Assembly: GCA_021464245.1 (NCBI GenBank) | Contig: JADCRB010000077.1 | Location: 1,261,063 to 1,325,062, forward strand | Direction: 5' to 3' | Source of the DNA: Carallia brachiata | Lineage: Eukaryota > Streptophyta > Magnoliopsida > Malpighiales > Rhizophoraceae | DNA: 64,000 nucleotides | In this document: piece after piece, positions 57,551 through 64,000 of the stretch | Position numbering within the stretch: position 1 is the first letter of the stretch | How the letters are laid out: each line of letters opens with the position of its first letter | Position numbers and translations under genes: made by a program | The notes under the pieces: generated by a model | Database searches by the model: none | Seen by the model: the letters and a program-made list of their open reading frames with translations, nothing else | What the model was told of the DNA's origin: nothing

Positions 57551-59883
57551 AATGTAATCTATTAAGGGGAAAATGTTCTTGGGCCTGGGACTTGTGTCGC
57601 GGGTGGGTTGAAAATTAGCCAGAAAATTTAAAATACATTGATTTTTAGTGTCACTAAATATGTTAAGGGTAACACTAAATATTATTTAAGTTTAAGTAAA
57701 AAAAAAAAAAACGAAATGTTACATGCACCGAAGCTATGAACCGAGGAGAAAACTCAGGTGACGTGGACCAAGGAATTTGTAAGAGCAACGTGGCAACCAG
57801 GAGAGGATGTGGAAAGGCAATGCCACGTCAGATGAAATAGGGGCACAATTGAAACCTACTTACTGAAAGGGACACATAAATGTAGGATAATGAGCCATAA
57901 AAGCAGTGGAAGTGAAGTGTACCAAAGAAGATTGGGTGGTGACGGTGGGGGGTGGCTAGTGGAAGAATCTTATGAAATCAAGATAGAGGGAAGAGGATCC
58001 TATTTGTATGTGGTAGCATAGGTGGTGGAATTGGGTGGAAGAGGACTTTGAAAGTGAGACAGAATTGGGGACCAGACAACCGAAATTGGAGGTAAGGTTT
58101 TCTGTAAATGTTTGCTGTTGTGAAAGTCAATTGCTTGAGTTGTTTGCCTATATATGATATAAAGTGTTGTATAGGAGCTTGGTGGTAGACCTGCAAGGGA
58201 AGTGAAAATATCTGGCAATTGAAAATTCGGAAAGTGCATTCAGAATAAAGTGATGAAGAGAGAGGAGAGGACAGTGGGAAAGACAGAGAATGGCATTGGT
58301 AGGCGAACATGGGTTATGCAAAGACAAGTTGGCGAAGTAGAGCATTAATTTAGAGAAAATGTTATATTTAGTAGACATGTGAAAAGATGTGATGGTTAAA
58401 CGTTGGGCAGAGTTAAATTTGGCCAATCTATGAGTATATTTATGTATATTCCTGCATACAAGTAGGAATTTAACCAAATGGCATGGCTAATTCGTTGTTG
58501 TTTTGTTTTTGTTGTGTTATAAGCGAAAACAGGAAAGAAGGGATTGGGAAATAGTAGTAGTTAAAAGAAAATATGGAATACTGTAGAAATTGTACTGAAT
58601 GGGGTTGGAAAGTAGTTAAAGTGAGTAGTCTTGGAATGACATTTTTGTTTTGTTTGGTTTTTGTCTTTGAGTGAGCAAAACTATTGTTAACTGTGCATTT
58701 GAAAAGACGGGAACAAAAAAATGAGGGAACTAACTCATGTGCATGCAACGGTAGAGGAAAGGGAGCATAGGAGGCCCCCCCAGTTGGAGAAGGATGTGTT
58801 CAGCAATTTAAGATGCAGGGGAAAATTGGTTTTTTTTTTCTTTAAACTTTTTGTACACACACCTTCATACAGATGAAAGTAATAATTATTATTTGTACTG
58901 CATCGGTGAAAGATGTTTTGCTGTGGAGGAATAGAATTTTTTTAAAAAAATTTAATGTAATATCAACACATTATGTGTTAAGATAACAGTCATGTAAATA
59001 TAAATTTTAGTTTTTTTTTCAAGAAAAAAAGGAAATGAAATTTTTAATGCTTTGGTGGACGTATCCAACAAAAAGATTTGTGTACCTATTGATGCCCTTT
59101 TTTTTGTAGCCAATGAGGGGAACATCGGTTTTGAAATTGCATTTGTAACTAAATAATTGTAATAATGAGTCACGACCACAGAGATTTCAAAAATCCTCCA
59201 GTAGCTGTGTGCTCTTAGAGGATATTCAACAGCTTTGCAGTGGTGACAGTCAGTTGGAACTAAAGCATGTGTTTGGGGAAGAGAAATATTGTGTAGAAAT
59301 GCTTGCTCAATTGGTTGGTTGTTGAACTTTGGGTGAAGTTCTCCTGACACGGTCACCTATTGGATTTGAGACTTGTTGTTGATGAAGACTATTGTGACGT
59401 TCTTTACTTATGCACCTAACTTTGGCTTTGTGTGAAAGTTTTTTGTTTAAATTTGTTTATTGTTTTGTGATAGGCACCAAAAAAAAAAAAAATGTCATAA
59501 TACCCAGTGAAGGCCGAAAATAAGTTTGTTTGCAATGTTTTAAAAAGAATAAAAAGTTGTTTGGTTAATGATGGCAAAGGCATAGGTGTAAACTATAACA
59601 TGGGTGGAGCAGTGTAGGCATGTTATAGATTGAAAGACCGAGGAAGTTAGTTTATATTGATTGCACATTGGTATATGTGGAAAAATTAATTGAATAACAT
59701 GTAAGAGTAGAGAAACACGTGAAAATAATTGGGTAGAAAATAAAATATATCTGTCTTGAGGTATCTATAGTAACAACAAATGTCATATATGTATGTATAG
59801 TTATAATTGCATATTATTTGCCCATGTGTGACATGTATGTATTTATAACAGTATATTATGCATTGCAGATTTTCTAGGAAGTA
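57551..59883. other. CLE intron and/or 5' part of the Mutator-like element
   Basis: The first part (to about 57720) is T-rich on the minus strand like an intron before the CLE exon. The remainder up to the transposase start shows no gene; it may be MULE terminal or leader sequence. The frames 57978-58310, 58148-58477 and 58952-59356 (minus) carry no recognised domain or signal peptide. Confidence 0.4.
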
Positions 59884-62175
59884 ATGGAAGGAACATCGAA
59901 CAATGTTGAAGCACATAATGGTGGAAGAATGATACGGGTTGAAAGTCCTGTAGATGCTATAGACCATTCAGAAGCGGAGGAACCCTGTGAGTGGGATGCA
60001 ATTTGATAACTTAGATGATTTGTTTGAATTCTATAAGAAGTATGCAAAAGCAATAGGTTTTGGCATAGCAAAATGGGGTAGGAGGAAGGATGAAGTGAGT
60101 GGAATTGAGAGGTGGCAGACGATAACATGCACCAAAGGGGGCAAGTACTATAGTAAGGGGTGTAACATATTAGTGAAAAGGGCGACTCGAAGGTACGATT
60201 GCAAAGCACGGGTTTGTTGTGCAAAGAAAGAAGGGATTTGGGTAATAACAAAAGTGGAACTAAGGCACAATCATGAGCTTAAACCAGACGAGGCAAGATT
60301 TATACGCCAGCATCGCGTTATTGAACCACATGTAAGGAGAATGGTCGAAGCAAATGACATATCTGGTATCCGTCCTACCAACAATGTCAAATCAGTGGTT
60401 TTCCTCCACAGGGGCCATGAGCATATGCCATGCTTGAGTGCTGATATAAGAAATCATGTGACAAAGTTTCAAAAAATAAAATTAGTTGGTGGTGATGCTC
60501 AAGCTGTGATGGGCATGTTTGCAACAATGCAGAAGGAAAGCGACGATTTCTTTTATTTTATGAAGCATGATAAAGAGGGGAGGTTGAAGCATGTATTTTG
60601 GGCAGATGGTAGGTGTAGAGCAGCCTATAAAGACTTCAATGATGTCGTAACTTTTGACACGCATACATTGTAAATAAGTATGACATGCCATGTGCAATTT
60701 TTGTAGGTGTGAACCACCACGGACAGTCAATTTTGCTCGGTTGTGCCCTGTTAAATAACGAAAAATGCAAGACATTCATATGGTTGTTTGACACTTGGTT
60801 GCGATGCATGGGAGGTAAGCATCCAGATGCTATCATAACTGATCAGTGTGCAGCAATTGGGAATGCCATTTTGTTGTTTTCCCGAACAGTAGACATCGGT
60901 TGTGCCTGTGGCATATTGTTTGCAAGTTTCCAAAGAAGTTTGGGAAGAGAAAAGAATATGGTTATCTAAGGGATGCATTTATGGATGCGATATATGACTC
61001 AATGACTGAGAAGGAATTTGAAGACAACTGGGGTAAGATGGTTGATAATTTTGATCTAGATAGTAATGAGTGGATATGTCAATTATTTGAAAGCAGGGCA
61101 CGGTGGTACCCGTGTATGTGAAAGGGTCATTTTGGGCAGGAATATCAACCACTCAAAGAAGTGAAAGTATGAATGCATTTTTTGATGGATATTTGAATTC
61201 TAGGACATCATTGCAGAAGTTTGTTGAGCAGTATGCTTTAGCAGTGAACGAAAAAATTGAAAAAGAGCTTCAACTAGAATTCTTAACAAAGCAATGTCAA
61301 ATTCCCTGTGTTATACGATGGCCATTCGAGGATCAACTTGCAAAAGTATACACATCATCGATTTTTAAGTTGGTGCAGAAAGAACTTGTTGATGCAATGT
61401 ATTGTGAATTGAGTGTTATGTCAACTGGGGCAGATGGAGAAGTTGTATACGAAGTAAGTGAACTTGTCATTGTTGGTGGCTGTAAGAGAACACGAATTGC
61501 TTTTACTGTGAAATATAGAAGTGCAAATGATGAAGTCAGTTGTAGTTGCAAGCTTTTTGAGTTTCGGGGTTTTCTATGTTCACACGTGTTCAAGGTTTTT
61601 ATTACCAATGATGTGGATGTAATACCTGAGAAATTCATTTTCTGTCGATGGCGGAAGGATGTCGTGAGACCACACATGGTTATGAAGGTACAAAGAATTG
61701 ATCCGTCAATTGAAGTTTCTCGAACGAAGGCACTCGAGCGATATTCTATAAAGCGATTGACATTGCTGTTGAAAAGGCGGCTAATTTTAGATATATGGAA
61801 CAGGGCTTGTCTGACATACTGCTATAGTTGCAGAAGGGCCAGGACGCCACGTTTGAATCTTGTCATGAGGAGATGGGTGTGGGAGGAAGTAACGAACGAG
61901 GCGTCAGAATAATATCTGAAAATCAGTTTGCTGTAAAGGATCCAAAATCAGTGAAAAGGCGCGGCCGACCAAAGTCACGAAGAGTCGTTCAAAGAAAGTG
62001 GAAACCAAGCGGAGGACGAGGAAGTGCCCGAAAGGGACGTCCCAATGGCATTAATCCCATGCAATATGATGAGCTTAATGGTGCAAATGCCACGTGTGTA
62101 TTGCCAGTGACGCCTATAGGCTCATTCGGACTAACTGGAATGAATGCAACAACTCTGCTTCGTGAGGTATGTTAA
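59884..62175 (+). pseudogene. FAR1-type Mutator-like (MULE) transposase, broken
   Basis: ATG 59884 begins an acidic N-terminus that shifts frame near 59984. Next come a FAR1 DNA-binding domain (GMQFDNLDDLFEFYKKYAK, CKARVCC, LRHNHEL), the MULE transposase domain (FWADGRCRAAYKDFNDVVTF, KYDMPCAIFVGVNHHGQSIL, AIITDQ, FPNSRHRLCLWHI), TTQRSESMNAFFDGYL and a SWIM zinc finger (CSCKLFEFRGFLCSH), then an AT-hook-like basic tail (KRRGRPKSRR). Frame changes occur near 59984, 60665, 60860, 61098 and 61735, and there is a TAG near 61830. FAR1/FHY3/FRS transcription factors derive from this class, but the lesions and lack of a full frame argue for a dead element. Neither terminal inverted repeat could be placed securely. 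Confidence 0.85.
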
Positions 62176-62505
62176 TATTTCACAATCACCAATTATATGA
62201 CATATATTCTGAAATGTTTCATTATGCGAGGCACATAGAAATTTCAGTATGAGGAAAGTAATATTTGATGGTCTTGGTGGGACAGGCTAACATATCACTA
62301 TGTGTGTACCTAGAAACAGGCCTCCGAAGGTCATCTTTTGCATTATGGCGCCACACAGTTCAGCCCCAGGCTAGGAGGTTGGCAGGCGAGTAATCGCGGC
62401 CCAAATTTCCTTAATAGCAACCACCCCTATTCTGCGGATCCACAAATAAAAAGTTCATCAGCAAATAAAGTTGAATTGACATCCGGGTAGCATCATAAGT
62501 CATGT
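62176..62505. other. Between the MULE and the LTR, nothing recognised
   Basis: Probably the 3' end of the MULE. GGCGCCACACAGTTCAGCCC (62343-62362) loosely resembles, inverted, 57577-57600, but not well enough to call terminal repeats. Confidence 0.35.
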
Positions 62506-62613
62506 GTGTAAACATAAAAAAATCACCAAAAAAAAAAATCAATGCATGCCCTACATGAAAGCTATAAGTGCATGCATATAAAAATGATGATTTTCATATG
62601 GTTGGTAACCATG

Positions 62614-62850
62614 CAAAATGTCAAAATCCAACCATCAAAGAGGACCCTTGTCATGTAGTATCCTACCCATGATGAATCATATGGAAATTTTAATTTCCAT
62701 TTGATTGTAAAATGTCAAAATTCAACCACCAAAGAGGACCCTTGCCATGTAGGATCCTACTCATGATGAATCATATGAAAATTTTAATTTCCATTTGATT
62801 GCAAAATGTCAAAATTCAACCACCAAAGAGGGCCCTTGTCATGTATGATT
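62614..62850. repeat. 94-bp minisatellite in the U3 part of the LTR
   Basis: NAAAATGTCAAAATNCAACC recurs at 62614, 62708 and 62802 (period 94), followed each time by CAAAGAGGACCCTTGTCATGTA; about 2.5 copies lying directly upstream of the LTR TATA box. Confidence 0.92.
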
Positions 62851-62888
62851 CAAGTCATACAATTTTGGCATCCATCCTCCCTCAACCC

Positions 62889-62896
62889 TATAAATA
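62889..62896 (+). promoter_or_regulatory. LTR TATA box
   Basis: TATAAATA downstream of the 94-bp repeats; transcription would begin roughly 30 bp further, making the 47-bp repeats part of the R/U5 leader. Confidence 0.6.
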
Positions 62897-63064
62897 GGCA
62901 TCCCCTCAAAGCCTTTCAATCCATCCCATGCAAAGCAAAATCCTCTCTTCTAAAACTTTGCATTCTTTCTTTCTCTCTCTAAATATTTTGGGTGTATGCT
63001 CTCTAGCTACCACTGAGTTGGATCCGCTAGATCAAAAATTCAAGATATTAAAATCTTAAATATC

Positions 63065-63275
63065 CGAGTGGGATCAAGCCTCCTACGGCCCTCACCGGAG
63101 TCCATCCAGTTCGAGTGGGATTAAGCCTCTTACGGCCCTCACCGGAGTCCAATCAATTCGAGTGAGATCAAGCCTCTTATGGCCCTCACCGAATTCCATC
63201 CAGTCCGAGTGGGATCAAGTCTCCTACGGCCCTTACCGGAGTTCAACTAATCCACTTGAGATCAAGCCTCGGCCC
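63065..63275. repeat. 47-bp minisatellite in the transcribed part of the LTR
   Basis: CGAGTGGGATCAAGCCTCCT followed by ACGGCCCTCACCGGAGTCCA recurs at 63065, 63112, 63159 and 63206 (period 47), with a shortened fifth copy near 63254 and a related fragment near 63332-63362. Purely non-coding. Confidence 0.93.
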
Positions 63276-63585
63276 TTAGTGGGATCCATTTCCTACAGTT
63301 CAAGTTCACGCTGTGGAAATTCAACATCTCTCGGTCAAGATTGAGCCTCTACGGCCCTTGACTAAATTACACAGGAGCATTAATCGGAGGATCTACCCAG
63401 AGATCGAACTCGCATAAATTTTAAATTTTTTCTGTAATTTGTTTTTGTATTTTTTAGTCTAACAGTTACAGGCTCGAAATTTACCCGTTACAATTTTTGG
63501 CACGCCTAGGACTCTCCGCCTCCCATCTTTTGTTCCTCTACAAAAGAATTAGAAGGAATCCAACATCGACGTTGTCACAATCACG

Positions 63586-64000
63586 ATGACAACCGCAACG
63601 AACACTGAAGACAGGATTGTAGAATTGGAAAGCAGAATTTTCCAACTGCTCAAAACTGTGGAAGAAAAAGATCAACAGATCGCTGCCCTCAAAGGAAGAG
63701 CTCAAATCCAACTTGATCCTGAGACCCACAAGGAGCGACAACATCCACCTGTTTTCACTCCAGAAGCGACACCAGCTGATGTCTTCAATGCTGAAAAACA
63801 ACTAGGTAGTTCTACACAGCTGTCACTCTCAAATTCTATAGCGTCGCTATCCGTTCAACAATTAGGATATGATAGCCAATACGATCCGCCTGCAACAAGC
63901 TCATCCTCCAAAGGATTACAGATGTACGTCAAACCGTACACCAGACGGATCGAAAGTCTGAACATGCCTTTGGGCTACCAACCGCCGAAATTTCAACAAT
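63586..64000 (+). CDS. Ty3/Gypsy gag, N-terminal part, runs off the window
   Basis: ATG 63586 opens a frame that stays open for 138 codons to the last base. It begins MTTATNTEDRIVELESRIFQ, a predicted coiled coil (about 8-35), continues as a low-complexity Ser/Gln/Pro region, and ends MYVKPYTRRIESLNMPLGY followed by QPPKFQQ, the segment that precedes the capsid (retrotransposon gag) domain in many plant Gypsy elements. The intact frame suggests a comparatively young copy. Protease, RT, RNase H and integrase would lie beyond the window. Confidence 0.8.
   Translation, partial: MTTATNTEDRIVELESRIFQLLKTVEEKDQQIAALKGRAQIQLDPETHKERQHPPVFTPEATPADVFNAEKQLGSSTQLSLSNSIASLSVQQLGYDSQYDPPATSSSSKGLQMYVKPYTRRIESLNMPLGYQPPKFQQ

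Larger units (their letters stand above)
62506..63492 (+). mobile_element. 5' LTR of a Ty3/Gypsy retrotransposon (left limit tentative)
   Basis: The right limit is set by CCGTTACA (63485-63492) followed by a primer-binding-like ATTTTTGGCACGCC and the gag start 94 nt later. The left limit TGTAAAC at 62506 is chosen because it mirrors GTTACA; it gives 987 bp but no target duplication can be shown. The LTR has a TATA box (TATAAATA, 62889-62896), a 94-bp repeat before it and a 47-bp repeat after it. Confidence 0.65.

Noticed and set aside
57577..62362. Possible terminal inverted repeats of the MULE (GGGCCTGGGACTTGTGTCGC against the complement of GGCGCCACACAGTTCAGCCC)
   Set aside because: The match needs gaps and no 9-bp target duplication is visible at either side.
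1..64000. CRISPR arrays, bacterial operons, rRNA or tRNA genes
   Set aside because: None seen. The tandem repeats present have no regular unique spacers, and gene structure is clearly that of a plant nuclear genome; a tRNA scan would be needed to exclude tRNAs fully.

Overview
This is nuclear DNA of a flowering plant, almost certainly a eudicot. It is AT-rich (poly-A/T runs, ATT and TA microsatellites), its genes carry GT-AG introns and encode plant-specific families (ALMT, TMK, CLB19-type PPR, CLE), its snRNA genes use the plant USE/TATA promoter, and the gaps are filled by Tourist-like, hAT, Helitron, LINE, Mutator and Gypsy sequences. The gene set would fit a rosid such as Citrus, but that is an inference and not shown by the sequence.

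Layout. 0.5-0.8 kb (-): LINE RNase H remnant. 1.4-3.56 kb (-): complete six-exon ALMT anion-channel gene. 4-11.5 kb: intergenic, with a Tourist-like MITE (4.77 kb), a LINE-tail-like block (6.6-7.3 kb) and a clean hAT-type MITE (9.42-9.93 kb). 11.9-14.5 kb (+): three-exon HDA8-type histone deacetylase. 14.5-27.5 kb: gene-poor, with a 130-bp tandem duplication (18.1 kb) and several MITE or LINE remnants. 27.7-31 kb (+): TMK-family receptor-like kinase whose conserved C-terminal tail is out of frame by one base.

31.4-47.1 kb is an old tandem segmental duplication. Unit 1 (31.4-36.8 kb) carries a U2 snRNA gene and a U4 snRNA gene on the same strand, each with USE, TATA and 3' box, now separated by an inserted LINE. 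Unit 2 (37.2-47.1 kb) carries decayed U2 and U4 copies, a 532-bp internal duplication, a small insertion with an 8-bp target duplication and a 3.5-kb decayed hAT transposon. Each unit acts as the empty site for insertions in the other.

47.3-48.9 kb (+): CLB19-like chloroplast PPR editing factor with its 5' end split over reading frames. 50.8-51.7 kb (-): a second PPR gene with a one-base frameshift. 52-55 kb: Helitron with a clear 3' end and a seven-fold reiterated G-box unit at its 5' side. 56.98-57.53 kb (-): exon with five tandem CLE-peptide motifs, the most interesting item here. 59.9-62.2 kb (+): decayed FAR1-type MULE transposase. 62.5-64 kb (+): LTR with two minisatellites, then the start of a Gypsy gag running off the window.

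Several conserved genes (TMK, the 51-kb PPR, the CLE array, CLB19) each appear broken by one or a few single-base indels, two of them in C-runs. Residual assembly indels are a serious alternative to gene decay, so these should be treated as provisional breaks.
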